Shown piece after piece: positions 49,260 to 58,387 of a DNA stretch of 64,000 nt. Each line of letters begins with the position of its first letter. Position 1 is the stretch's first letter. Both the position numbers and the translations under genes were made by a program. The stretch is from Bog-473 sp963721585 (GTDB lineage: Bacteria; Actinomycetota; Acidimicrobiia; Acidimicrobiales; RAAP-2). The stretch covers positions 558,001 to 622,000 of the forward strand of contig CAVRJN010000008.1 of NCBI GenBank assembly GCA_963721585.1, written 5' to 3'. The notes beneath the pieces were generated by a model. It saw only the letters and a program-made list of their open reading frames with translations. It was not told where the DNA came from and searched no databases.

Positions 49260-50351
49260 GTGGGCGCCGTGACGACCACGAGCCCTGTTGCCTTCCGCCG
49301 AGCAGCCGCTGCCGCGGCACCACCGCCTCCTCCCCAAGTCGCCCTCAGTGCTGCGGACAGGGCTGTGATCGCCGGAGCCGAACACGCCCTGCTCGACGAA
49401 CGACGCCTCCTGACGGGGGACGAGCTGACCGCGCTGGCGGCGCTGCCCGACGGAGCCGTGATGGCGTTGGCGTCGCTCGCCCACCAGGTCCGGCTGGCCT
49501 GGTGCGGGCCCGAGGTCGAGATCGAGGGGATCCTGTCGGCCAAGACGGGTGGCTGCCCCGAGGACTGCCACTTCTGCTCGCAGTCCTCGCGCTTCGACAC
49601 GCCGGTCAAGGCCACCCCCTTCCTCGATACCAACCAGGTCCTCGCCGCCGCCCGCGAGACCGCCGCCCTCGGCGCCTCCGAGTTCTGCATCGTGCTCGCC
49701 GTCCGCGGGCCCGACGAGCGCACCATGCAGCGCATCCTCGACCTCGTTCCGATCATCCACGACGAGACCGGCCTCAATGTGGCGGTCAGCGCCGGCATCC
49801 TGAGCGAGGACCAGGCCCGCCGGCTGGCCGACGGTGGAGTGCATCGCTACAACCACAACGTCGAGACGGCACGCTCGTACTTCCCCAACATCGTCACGAC
49901 GCACGAATGGGACGAGCGCGCCGACACCTGCCGGCTCGTGAAGGCACACGGCATGGAGCTGTGCTGTGGCGCCCTGATCAACGTCGGCGAGACCGTCGCC
50001 CAACGCGTCGAGCTGCTGACCCAGCTCCAAGAGCTCGACCCGACCGAGGTGCCGCTCAATTTCCTGAACCCCCGTCCCGGCACCCCGCTCGGCGACCAGC
50101 CCATCCTCGGCGCCTGGGAAGCGGTGCGCTGGATCGCACTGTTCCGCCTGGCGCTCCCCTCGGTCATCCTCCGCTACGCCGGCGGCCGTGAGGTCACCCT
50201 GCGCGACCTGCAGGCCATCGGCATGACGGCCGGCATCAACGCCCTCATCGTCGGCAACTACCTGACGACGCTCGGCCGCTCCGCCGACGAGGACTTCCAG
50301 ATGCTCGAGGACCTCCGCATGCCCATCGGCGCCCTCACCGCCGCCATCTGA
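49260..50351 (+). CDS. bioB: Biotin synthase
   Basis: Radical-SAM enzyme inserting sulfur into dethiobiotin, the last step of biotin synthesis. The 363-residue protein has the radical-SAM cluster motif SAKTGGCPEDCHFCSQSSRF near residue 97 (C-x3-C-x2-C). It also has the BioB segments LGASEFCIVLAVRGPDERTM, YNHNVETARSYFPNIVTTH and PLNFLNPRPGTPLG, with VILRYAGGREVTLRDLQ near the auxiliary-cluster Arg. The N-terminus has an Ala/Pro-rich extension. The start is GTG at 49260, or GTG nine bases later. A bsaP-like gene follows at once, while bioF/A/D lie 5 kb away. Confidence 0.93.
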   Translation: MGAVTTTSPVAFRRAAAAAAPPPPPQVALSAADRAVIAGAEHALLDERRLLTGDELTALAALPDGAVMALASLAHQVRLAWCGPEVEIEGILSAKTGGCPEDCHFCSQSSRFDTPVKATPFLDTNQVLAAARETAALGASEFCIVLAVRGPDERTMQRILDLVPIIHDETGLNVAVSAGILSEDQARRLADGGVHRYNHNVETARSYFPNIVTTHEWDERADTCRLVKAHGMELCCGALINVGETVAQRVELLTQLQELDPTEVPLNFLNPRPGTPLGDQPILGAWEAVRWIALFRLALPSVILRYAGGREVTLRDLQAIGMTAGINALIVGNYLTTLGRSADEDFQMLEDLRMPIGALTAAI

Positions 50352-50379
50352 GACCCTTCCGCCTTCCGGGACCCTGTCC

Positions 50380-50559
50380 GTGATCGCCCATTGCACCGGA
50401 TGCGGCAAGCCCACCGCCGAGTGCTCCGGATGCGGTCGCGCGCTCGATCCCCCTCGCTTCTGCCCCGAATGCGGCCGCCGCATGACCGTCGCCGTCATCC
50501 CCACCGGCTGGACGGCGCGCTGCCGCGACGAATCCCACGCAGGGCTCCGCTCCCCCTGA
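50380..50559 (+). CDS. bsaP: Biotin synthase auxiliary protein BsaP-like, Cys-rich small protein
   Basis: A 59-residue frame 28 bases after bioB. It has seven cysteines, six of them in three CxxC pairs (HCTGCG, ECSGCG, FCPECG), and a conserved-looking end PPRFCPECGRRM, then TVAVIPTGWTARC. This end matches the actinobacterial protein BsaP, reported to be needed for biotin synthase activity, probably through Fe-S cluster supply. The start is GTG. Its place behind bioB is the usual one. The last ten residues run into low-complexity repeats and may not be conserved. Confidence 0.8.
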   Translation: MIAHCTGCGKPTAECSGCGRALDPPRFCPECGRRMTVAVIPTGWTARCRDESHAGLRSP

Positions 50560-50577
50560 CTCGCAGGGCTCCGCTCC
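50539..50577. repeat. Direct repeat CGCAGGGCTCCGCTCC, two copies
   Basis: A 16-base exact direct repeat at 50539-50554 and 50562-50577, spanning the 3' end of bsaP and its downstream gap. It looks like a local duplication; it adds a few non-family residues to the end of the protein. Confidence 0.7.
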
Positions 50578-50618
50578 GCCCCGACAGTGCCGAGCGCCAG
50601 GAAGGTCCAGCGGCCCGC

Positions 50619-53093
50619 TCAGGTCGCTGCGTTGTGGACGGTCACGGCGATCGCGAGGCTCGTCGCGGTCGTCCCTCCCGTCTGGGTGGCGACACTCTCG
50701 AGCGTGTAGGAGCCGTCGGGAACGCCGGTGGTGTTCCAGTACGCGATCCAACCATAGAGCGTCAGGGCCGCCGTTCCGACGACCTGGTTGGAAAGGCTCC
50801 CGCCGCTCACGACGAACTGCACCCCTGTGACGTCGGCGGTCCCGGCGGCCGACGCGTCGAGGACGGCGGAGGACCCGCTGAGGGTCGCTCCGCTCGAGGG
50901 AACGAGGACCTGGGTGTGCAGCGCCAGGTTGTCCACGGTCACCATGACTCCCGCGCTCGTGACCGAGTTCCCATCCTTGTCCACGACGACACTCTGCAGG
51001 GTGTAGGTGCCGTTGGGCACGTCTGTGGTATCCCACGCGCCGATCCATCCCCATTCGGTGTCGGCGCCGGTACCGACTGACAGGTCCGACACCGAGGCCC
51101 CGCTCACCTCGAAGCGCACCGACGTGACGCCGATGGGGCTCTGCGCCGCTGCGGCGAGCCAGACACCGCCCGCGACCGTGCTCCCGTTCGAGGGCAGGTT
51201 GACCGAGGTGGTCGGTGGTGGCACGGTGACGGTGATCGTGGCGGGATTCGTCGTGGCGGTTCCCGCCCCGTTGGTGAAGACGGCCCGCACCTCCCACCCG
51301 GTCTCGAACGATGTCAGAGGCCCGGTCGTGAGGGGGTCAGCGGTCACCTGGGGCAGGTCGATCCACGTGGATCCGCCGTCGGCCGACACCTGCCAGTGCA
51401 CGGTCGGGGTCGGGGTGCCGCTGGCCGCCGCCGAGAAGGTCACCGTGCCGCCGTAGGAGGTCGTCTGGCTCACGGGATTGACGGTCACGACCGGAGCGAC
51501 GCTGGGCGTGACGCTAAGGGTGGCCGGATCGGTCGTTGCCGTGCCGGCCCCGTTGGTGAACACGGCCTCGTATTCGTCGCCGTTCTGGGTCGTCGTGGTG
51601 CCGGCGACCGTGAGAGTGTCGCTGGTTCCTCCCGAGACAGGTGCGAAGGAGGTCCCGCCATCGGTCGAGACCTGCCACTGCACCGTCGGGACCGGGTAGC
51701 CGCTCGCCGCGGCCGTGAAGCTTGCGCTGGTGCCCGAGTACACGGTCTGGCCGGTCGGCTGTGCCGTGATCGCCGGTGCCACGTTGGGCGCGTTCAGAAT
51801 GGCGTACGTCCCTCCGGAAACGTCCGGGCCCAAGCTCTCAGGTGTGCTTCCGGTGGGCAGCGAGACCGCCTCGGGGGTACTGCTCCCGCAGGCACACCCG
51901 CCGTCTCCCCAGAAGTAGATGCTGTGGCTCGACGTCGTCACGTACCCGCCCCCGTCATTGCCGGAGAGTCCGGTCACGGTGACCGACGGGAGCAGGACCT
52001 CTGCCGGGGTCGTGCTGCACGGAAGCTGGGACGGCGGCGGACCCGGTGTCTGGCCGGGGATGGTGCAGGTGTCGGGACCCGTCGTGGACCCGTTCCCCAG
52101 CGCCCCTTCCACGTTGTCCCCCCAGGCGTAGACATGGCCGTCGGAGCCGAGGAAATACCCGGCGCCAAAGCCGCTGTCTCCGCTCCCGGCAATGGCCGTC
52201 GGAGTGACGCCCACGGGAAGCGTGACCGTGACCGGAACGTCACTGAGCGCGGCGGTCGTCCCGTTGCCGAGGTTCCCCAGCTCGCCCCACCCCCAGGCGT
52301 AGATGCTCCCGTTCGAACCGAGCGCGTAGGCGTCAAGGGACGATCCGGCGATGGCCGTCGGCGTGACGCCCGATGGGAGGGAGACCTTCACCGGGACGTC
52401 GCTGTCGGTGGTGATGCCGTCCCCGAGCTGGCCGCTCGAGTTCGAACCCCATGCGTAGAGGTTCCCGTCAGAGCCGATGGCGTACCCCGTCCCGGGTTCC
52501 TGGTTGGCGCCCCCCGCTGCGATGGCCGTCGGCGTCACGCCCGATGGGAGGGAGACCTTCACCGGGATGGTGGAGCAGGGCACCGTCGGTCCGGGCTGAC
52601 CGGGCCCGTTGATGGGACAGGCGTCCGGGCCGGTATCGGTCCCATCACCCAGCTCGCCATCTTCGTTGAAACCCCACGCATAGAGATTGCCGTCCGAGCC
52701 GATGGCGTAGGCATCGAAGGCGCCACCGGCCACGGCCGTGGGCGTTACCCCGGCTGGGAGGGAGACCACGACCGAGGAGTTGTTGTTCGCGGGGAGTTGG
52801 CTGCCCGCACCCAACTCGCCGTCGATGTCGTCCCCCCACGCGTACAGGTTCCCGTCCGAGCCGATGGCGTAGAGAGTGCCGGCGCCGGCACTGACAGAGA
52901 CCGGACTCACCCCGGTCGGCAGAGGGCTCAGTGTCGCGGCCTGCCCGAGGCCGACTTCAAAGACCCCCTCGGAGCCGCCGGCCGCAGCCGTCGGCGCAGC
53001 GCCGGTCGTCTGCAGGACAGCCGTCGCACCGAGGAGGACGAGGGCAGCTGCGCCACCACTCCGGACCAACCGCGTAATCGGGCGAGCGACCAC
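50619..53093 (-). CDS. Secreted RCC1-repeat protein with Ig-like modules
   Basis: An 824-residue exported protein. A signal peptide (LVRSGGAAALVLLGATAVLQTTGAA) is followed by about seven RCC1/BNR-type propeller repeats of the form LYAIGSDGNLYAWGxNxxGELGDG (residues about 60-430). Two Ig-like domains follow (QPTGQTVYSGTSASFTAAASGYPVPTV is one start) and two C-terminal modules with NGTYTLQSV and DGSYTLESV. These modules match the repeats of the SGNH hydrolase at 8.4 kb. No catalytic motif is seen; binding to an external polymer or surface is a reasonable guess. It lies between bioB and the rest of the biotin genes. Confidence 0.8.
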   Translation of the reverse strand: MVARPITRLVRSGGAAALVLLGATAVLQTTGAAPTAAAGGSEGVFEVGLGQAATLSPLPTGVSPVSVSAGAGTLYAIGSDGNLYAWGDDIDGELGAGSQLPANNNSSVVVSLPAGVTPTAVAGGAFDAYAIGSDGNLYAWGFNEDGELGDGTDTGPDACPINGPGQPGPTVPCSTIPVKVSLPSGVTPTAIAAGGANQEPGTGYAIGSDGNLYAWGSNSSGQLGDGITTDSDVPVKVSLPSGVTPTAIAGSSLDAYALGSNGSIYAWGWGELGNLGNGTTAALSDVPVTVTLPVGVTPTAIAGSGDSGFGAGYFLGSDGHVYAWGDNVEGALGNGSTTGPDTCTIPGQTPGPPPSQLPCSTTPAEVLLPSVTVTGLSGNDGGGYVTTSSHSIYFWGDGGCACGSSTPEAVSLPTGSTPESLGPDVSGGTYAILNAPNVAPAITAQPTGQTVYSGTSASFTAAASGYPVPTVQWQVSTDGGTSFAPVSGGTSDTLTVAGTTTTQNGDEYEAVFTNGAGTATTDPATLSVTPSVAPVVTVNPVSQTTSYGGTVTFSAAASGTPTPTVHWQVSADGGSTWIDLPQVTADPLTTGPLTSFETGWEVRAVFTNGAGTATTNPATITVTVPPPTTSVNLPSNGSTVAGGVWLAAAAQSPIGVTSVRFEVSGASVSDLSVGTGADTEWGWIGAWDTTDVPNGTYTLQSVVVDKDGNSVTSAGVMVTVDNLALHTQVLVPSSGATLSGSSAVLDASAAGTADVTGVQFVVSGGSLSNQVVGTAALTLYGWIAYWNTTGVPDGSYTLESVATQTGGTTATSLAIAVTVHNAAT

Positions 53094-53290
53094 GGCACCT
53101 CCATCAGATGAGGACCGACTCGAGCGCCGACGCCTCCCGTGCGACCCTACTCACTACGAGGCGGTCGTGCTCGCGGTGGTCACTCGAGTCTTCCGTCGCC
53201 ATGGGGCCGATCCGTTGCCAGGTAAATCACGAGGAGTTGGGCGATGCATCGGACGGGCGCGGCTCCCAGAAGTTGACCTCTGCGCATCCC

Positions 53291-54862
53291 TTAGCCGGAG
53301 TCCTGCGTCAGCGCCTGCTGCACGTCCTTCAACGCCTGCAGCGCGTTCCGGGGGCAGAAATACTCGGCGGCGGAGATCCCGACGAGGCTCGCTTCGAACT
53401 CGTCCAGCCCGCGGGCGGTCAGGGAATCGATGACGTCACCGGCGCCCTGTTCGTGCGTCAGGCCGGCGCATGCGAGCTGCCCGTCCGACACCAGCGTCTG
53501 GTCGGCGTCACGGGCGAACGCGCTCGGGACCTTGTGCAGCAGCGCCAGGAACGCCTCGGCCGGCTGGGGTGGCGCGTTCGGGTCTCCGAAGTAGAGCAAT
53601 GCTTCGGCCAGCGCCGCCGCCGGTGACCGGGGGGCGACAACCGGCGTCTGGTCGCCCGGGAAGGCGAGCAGATCGACATAGAGCCGGCGCTGGGCGTCAT
53701 TCCCGCTCTGGCCGGGGGCGAGACCGTGATGCACCATCCAGATCAGGCCGCCCACTTGGAAGAACTCCTGTCCCCCGGGGCCCGGGTCGCTCTGTCCCCC
53801 CGAAGACGACGACGAGAGCCATGGATGATCGAGCGGTTTCGTGCAGGGGCCGACGACCGTGCTGCAGTGCGCGACACCGATGCCGTAGTTGTCGGTTCCC
53901 CACATGTTGGCCGAATAGAAAAGCCAGAAGTCGCTGCCGTTCTGGATCATCGAGGGTCCCTCGACGAGATTCCCCTCCCAGCTCTGTGTCGCGCCGATGA
54001 GCTTGTGCGCCGGGCCGACGACCGAGAGGCCATCCGCCGAGAGCTGCTGGGAATAGATGGTGGTGGGCATGTTGCAGCAGTCCCCGTCGCTCTTCCAGAG
54101 CAACCAGGGCGTGCCGTCCGACGCCACGAACACGCTCGGGTCGATTGCCCCTCCCTGGGCCAGCGGGCACACGAAGGCGGAGGGCGAGTCGTCCGTGAAC
54201 GGGCCTGCGGGATTCGCGCTGGTGGCTCGCGAGATGCACATCGCGCTCGACTCCCCCTGGGTCGTCTTGACGCACCCCGACGGAGGTGACTTGGCGAGAC
54301 ACCCGAGCGGTACCGTCGCCGGCGTCGAGTAGTACATGACGTAGGTGCCGTCCGGTCGCGTCCATACGGACGGAGCCCACTGGAATCCCGACACCGTCCA
54401 TTTGGGAAGCGTGGGCATCGCATCCCCGAGGTATTGGCCTTCGAATCCCGAGTCACGGGCGAGCTCGATGACCGGCACGTGTGCCGCGGGAGCGAAGGAC
54501 GTGGTCTCCGTGTTCGAGGCATAGATGTACAGATCGTCGGCCGTGCGCAACGCAAAAGGGTCGGCAAAGTCACCATTGAAGATGGGTGTGTCGTCGAGCA
54601 ACCCGCTCAGGACGTCGAGCTGCACCCCATCGGATTTGGACGGTTCGAGGCCGATCGGCCCCTTCGTCGGCATGCGGCCCGCCGGAACGGGGAGTTGGCC
54701 GGCCCGGGCACCAGGCTCGGCCTTGAAGCTCAGGCTCGGGCTGGTCGTCTGGCCTGATCCAGCGTTGCCGCAGCCGGCGAGAAGGAGGAGGGCCGCGGAG
54801 CACAGGAGCGCGAGGACGGTACCTGTGACCGAGTTCCGCCCAGCAGCGAAGGTCCGTCGCAC
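53291..54862 (-). CDS. GH43-like lipoprotein with C-terminal DUF732-like domain
   Basis: A 523-residue lipoprotein: signal VTGTVLALLCSAALLLLAGCG with lipobox LAGC. The GH43-like domain (about 90-420) has FNGDFADPFALRT (base Asp), GGAIDPSVFVASDGTPWLLWK (second Asp) and LVEGPSMIQNGSDFWLFYSA (acid Glu). It should hydrolyse arabinose- or xylose-type glycosides at the cell surface. The last 100 residues form a helical DUF732-like domain: LVSDGQLACAGLTHEQGAG, then SAAEYFCPRNALQALKDV with paired cysteines. It shares the catalytic type with the GH43 protein at 27.9 kb, but lacks GYW repeats. Confidence 0.78.
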   Translation of the reverse strand: MRRTFAAGRNSVTGTVLALLCSAALLLLAGCGNAGSGQTTSPSLSFKAEPGARAGQLPVPAGRMPTKGPIGLEPSKSDGVQLDVLSGLLDDTPIFNGDFADPFALRTADDLYIYASNTETTSFAPAAHVPVIELARDSGFEGQYLGDAMPTLPKWTVSGFQWAPSVWTRPDGTYVMYYSTPATVPLGCLAKSPPSGCVKTTQGESSAMCISRATSANPAGPFTDDSPSAFVCPLAQGGAIDPSVFVASDGTPWLLWKSDGDCCNMPTTIYSQQLSADGLSVVGPAHKLIGATQSWEGNLVEGPSMIQNGSDFWLFYSANMWGTDNYGIGVAHCSTVVGPCTKPLDHPWLSSSSSGGQSDPGPGGQEFFQVGGLIWMVHHGLAPGQSGNDAQRRLYVDLLAFPGDQTPVVAPRSPAAALAEALLYFGDPNAPPQPAEAFLALLHKVPSAFARDADQTLVSDGQLACAGLTHEQGAGDVIDSLTARGLDEFEASLVGISAAEYFCPRNALQALKDVQQALTQDSG

Positions 54863-54973
54863 TGAAGCATGCAGCGTAAGGCCTTACACCGGCGTTTTCG
54901 GGGACCGAACCACGCGGCGCGGGTCCACGGAGCACGGTGCACGGACAAGATCGAGCCGAGCCGGCAGCACCAG

Positions 54974-55627
54974 CTAACGGCGGACGGAGGCCAGCAGTTC
55001 TGCGTGCCCTCCAGGGATGGTGAGGACCCGACGTCCATCTCGCCCACGCAGCCAGTCGAGGTTCCGCCGATGGAGGTCGGAACCGGCGTCGAAACGGTTC
55101 AGCACCACGACCGCCCTGGGTGCGAGTGAACCCAAGGCATCGAGGGTGAGGCGCACCGCATTGATGGTGCCCAGGCCGGCGTCGGCGACCAGCACCACGG
55201 CGTCGGGCGTCACCGCTGCGCACAGGGAGAGACAATCGCCGTCGGCGGCGATCGGGGAACGCAGCCCGCCCGCCGTCTCGACCAATCCAACGTCGATCGC
55301 CTCGGGCGGCCAGCGCAACTCAGAGACCAGCTCCTGGATGGTGAACGGCGGTCGGCCCAGCACCTCGGCGGCCATCGGGGGCGCCATGGCGACCTCGTAC
55401 CACCGGTGCGGCGGGCAGACCTGCTCGGGAGGCTCGCCGGTGGCGGCGCCGAGGACGGCCGCATCTCGGGCGGCGGGGTCGTCGCCGGGCTCGAAGGATT
55501 GCGCCGGTTTCCGGGCGGCAACGTGCGAGCCCGCCGCCCGGAGGTCGGTGAGCAGACGCGCGGCAACCCATGTCTTCCCGACATCGGTGCCCGTGCCGAC
55601 GACGGCAACCACCCGGTGGGGGCGCAC
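54974..55627 (-). CDS. bioD: Dethiobiotin synthetase
   Basis: ATP-dependent carboxylase closing the ureido ring of dethiobiotin. The 217-residue P-loop protein has VVGTGTDVGKTWVAARLL near residue 8. The substrate-binding Lys/Ser region is ARKPAQSFEPGDDP, and the VETAGGLRSPIAADGDCLSL segment is a hallmark (normally EGAGGxxxP). Here VETAGG replaces VEGAGG, a mild variation. The GTG start at 55627 follows the bioF stop after five bases. The gene ends the bioA-bioF-bioD operon. Confidence 0.9.
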   Translation of the reverse strand: MRPHRVVAVVGTGTDVGKTWVAARLLTDLRAAGSHVAARKPAQSFEPGDDPAARDAAVLGAATGEPPEQVCPPHRWYEVAMAPPMAAEVLGRPPFTIQELVSELRWPPEAIDVGLVETAGGLRSPIAADGDCLSLCAAVTPDAVVLVADAGLGTINAVRLTLDALGSLAPRAVVVLNRFDAGSDLHRRNLDWLRGRDGRRVLTIPGGHAELLASVRR

Positions 55628-55632
55628 GTCTA

Positions 55633-56943
55633 TCAGAGGCTGGCGGGTGTCGCCGTCGCCGTCGGCGTCGGTGTCGGTTGGGCTGGGCGGGGCAGACGGG
55701 CCAGCGCCTGCACCAACCGGGTGACATCGTCGTCGGTGTGCGCCGCGGACAGGGTGACCCGCAGGCGGCTGGTGCCGACCGGCACCGTCGGCGGGCGGAT
55801 GGCCGGCACCCACAGTCCGTCCTGCAGGAGTGCGGCCGAGGCGTTCAGTGCCGCCTGCTCGCTGCCGAGCACGACCGGGATGATGGGGCTCGGATGGGCC
55901 GGCGGCGCGAATCCGGCCTCGGCGACCCGGTCGATCAAGGCGGCGAGGCGATCCACCAGGGCAGCGCCCTCGGCGGATCGGACGATCTGGAGCGCGGCGA
56001 GCGCGGCGCCGGCGTCGGCGGGCGTCGGCGCGGTGGAGAAGATGTACGAGCGCGCCCGGTTGACGATGAGGTCGACGATGTCGCGCGACGCCGCCACGAA
56101 CCCGCCGAGCGAGCCCAATGTCTTCGACAGCGTGCCGACGCGCACGACCGTTCCCCCCTGCATACCGTCCCGGTCCCGGCCTTTGATCCCCCCGCCCCCC
56201 CGGGGGGCTCCGGGGAGGTCGGGGCCGAGGACGGCATGAGCCTCATCGAGGACGAGGAGGGCGTTGTGGCGTGCGCAGAGTCGCACCAGCTCGTCGAGCG
56301 GGGCGACATCCCCATCCATGGAGAAGACGGAGTCGGTGACGACGATGGTTGGCATGGGCGTGCCGCCGGGGGTGGAGGAGTCGGCTGCGAGCAGTTCTGC
56401 CAGATGGCCCATGTCCCGGTGGCGGTAGACGGCAAGGGCCGAACGGGACAGCCGGCACCCGTCGATGATGCTGGCGTGATTCAACTCGTCCGAGAGGATG
56501 CGCACGCCCGGGCCCCCCAGCACGCACAGGACGCCGAGGTTGGCGGCGAACCCGGTCGGGAAGCACACAGCGGCCTCCGCGCCCTTCCAGTCGGCCAGCG
56601 CCTCCTCCAATTCGCCGTGGACGGGGCGCGTCCCCGTGACCAGGCGGGAGGCGCCTGACCCGGCCCCCCAGCGGGTGAGCGCGCGCTGCGCGGCCGCCAC
56701 GACGGTCGGGTGTGCGCTCAATCCGAGATAGTCGTTGGACGCGAACGAGACGACCGGCGATCCGTGTTCGAGCACGCCCGCGGGGCCGAGGGCGTCGAAC
56801 TCCCGAGGGGCTCGCCAGCGCCCTTCGTCGACGACCCTATCCAGGGAGGCCCGGATCCGGGCATCCCAGGGCGAGGGGTTGGCCGATGTCGCAGGGACGT
56901 GGCCGGTGGCGCCCACGTCCCCCACGTCCCCCACGCCGCTCAC
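55633..56943 (-). CDS. bioF: 8-amino-7-oxononanoate synthase
   Basis: PLP enzyme condensing pimeloyl-thioester with alanine. The 436-residue protein (a little long because of N- and C-terminal extensions and a Gly-rich loop near residue 250) has FASNDYLGLSAHP, the Gly-rich GAGSGASRLVTGT, and LVLDEAHAVLG. The PLP Lys is in VGTLSKTLGSLGGFV near residue 278, and SYIFSTAPTPADA is also present. The C-terminal TPTPTATAT tail is unusual. It overlaps bioA's end by four bases, so translation is coupled. Confidence 0.92.
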   Translation of the reverse strand: MSGVGDVGDVGATGHVPATSANPSPWDARIRASLDRVVDEGRWRAPREFDALGPAGVLEHGSPVVSFASNDYLGLSAHPTVVAAAQRALTRWGAGSGASRLVTGTRPVHGELEEALADWKGAEAAVCFPTGFAANLGVLCVLGGPGVRILSDELNHASIIDGCRLSRSALAVYRHRDMGHLAELLAADSSTPGGTPMPTIVVTDSVFSMDGDVAPLDELVRLCARHNALLVLDEAHAVLGPDLPGAPRGGGGIKGRDRDGMQGGTVVRVGTLSKTLGSLGGFVAASRDIVDLIVNRARSYIFSTAPTPADAGAALAALQIVRSAEGAALVDRLAALIDRVAEAGFAPPAHPSPIIPVVLGSEQAALNASAALLQDGLWVPAIRPPTVPVGTSRLRVTLSAAHTDDDVTRLVQALARLPRPAQPTPTPTATATPASL

Positions 56944-58326
56944 GTGGATGACGACGGGTCCGCCAGGTCGTCGAGCCCCCCATCCAGAGCGTCGACGATC
57001 TGCACGATCTCCTCCGCCGTGATCGTCAGCGGCGGCATCAGCACCACGACGTCACCGAGCGGACGCAGCAACACACCCCGAGAGACAGCGCCGGCGCACA
57101 CCCGACGACCCCAGCGCAGCCCCGGCGATGGCGGCGCCAACTCGATGCCGACCATCAAGCCGCGCTCGACGAACCTCGCGCACCTCGCCCCGACCGGCGA
57201 CCCGTTCTCCCAACAACGACGCCAGCTGGTCGGCGCGCGCCCGCACGTTCCCCACCACATCCCACGCCTGAATCAGACGCAGGTGCTCGAGCGCCACCGC
57301 CGCCGCCAACGCATTCCCCCCGTAGGAATGCCCGTGGTAGAAGGTCTCGGGTCCGAGATCGGCGCCCAAAAACGCGCCGAACACCTCGCCCGACGCCACT
57401 GTGGCCGACATGGCCAGGTACCCGCCGGTGATCCCCTTCCCCACGCACATCAGGTCGGGCCGCACGCCGCACTGCTCGGAGGCGAACAACGTCCCCGTCC
57501 GCCCGAATCCGGTCGCCACCTCGTCACAAATCAGGAGGGTGCCGGCCTGGCGGCACGCCTCGCCCAGCCGCCGCACATCGGACGCGGAAGCGCACAACAT
57601 GCCGGACGCACCCTGCACCAGCGGCTCGATGACCACCGCGGCCAGCTCCGCGCCGTGGGTCTCTACGGCGGCGCACGCCTTGTCGGCCCAGCCCGGGTCG
57701 GCGTAACCGGGCGTCCGCACGACGGGGAAGCACAGCGGGTCGAACACGGCGCTGAAGACGCCGCCGTCGCCGAGAGAGAGCGAGCCGATGGTGTCGCCGT
57801 GGTACGCATCACCGAGAGCGAGGAAGCCCGTGCGGCCGTCGACGCCGCGGTTGACCCAGTACTGGAACGCGATCTTGAGCGCCTGCTCGACTGCCACCGC
57901 GCCATCCGCGGCAAACAGGAAGTGGGGGTCGTCGACCGGCACCACCTCGGCGAGGGCCTCCGCCAGCTCGACGACGACCGTGTTGCCGTTGCCCAACATG
58001 GTCGAGTGGGCGACCTTGCCGGCCTGCGCCACGAGAGCGGCATCGAGCTCGGGGACGCGGTGGCCAAGGGTGTTGACCCACAACGACGAGATGGCGTCGA
58101 GATAGCGACGGCCGTCCGCGTCGATCAGCTCCCTGCCCTCGGCCCGGTCGATGACGAGGGGCGCATTGCCGCCGTAGGCGGCCATCTGGGTGAACCCGTG
58201 CCAGACCACGGCGGCATCACGCTCCACCCAGGTCCGGGACTCAGGGTCGGGGACGTGGGCTGGGTCGTTGACCTGGCCGTCGTCGGGGCCGAGACGCTGC
58301 TGATTCGCTGGATTGGTGGCGTGCAC
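56940..58326 (-). pseudogene. bioA: Adenosylmethionine-8-amino-7-oxononanoate aminotransferase, frame break near the 3' end
   Basis: PLP transaminase making 7,8-diaminopelargonate. Conserved parts are WHGFTQMAAYGGNAPLVI, DGRRYLDAISSLWVNTLGHR, LICDEVATGFGRTGTLF, and the PLP Lys in DLMCVGKGITGGYLAMSA, then FYHGHSYGGNALAAAVAL. Near 57170 an apparent extra base moves the frame; the continuation RGLMVGIELAPPSP and GVLLRPLGDVVVLMPPLTIT is the normal BioA C-terminus. Total length when joined is about 460. The GTG at 58326 is the likely start; the frame is open 30 residues further. It would not function if the break is real, yet bioF/D look intact. Confidence 0.85.
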
Positions 58327-58387
58327 CGGGCAATTGTGGACCAGGGGCGCCGGCCGGACCAGGCGACGCTCTGCGCGAGAATGGTGC

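Noticed and set aside
51396..53111. A 571-codon frame opposite the RCC1 protein
   Set aside because: Composition is Arg/Gly-rich and no domain is visible; the RCC1 repeats on the minus strand explain the sequence.
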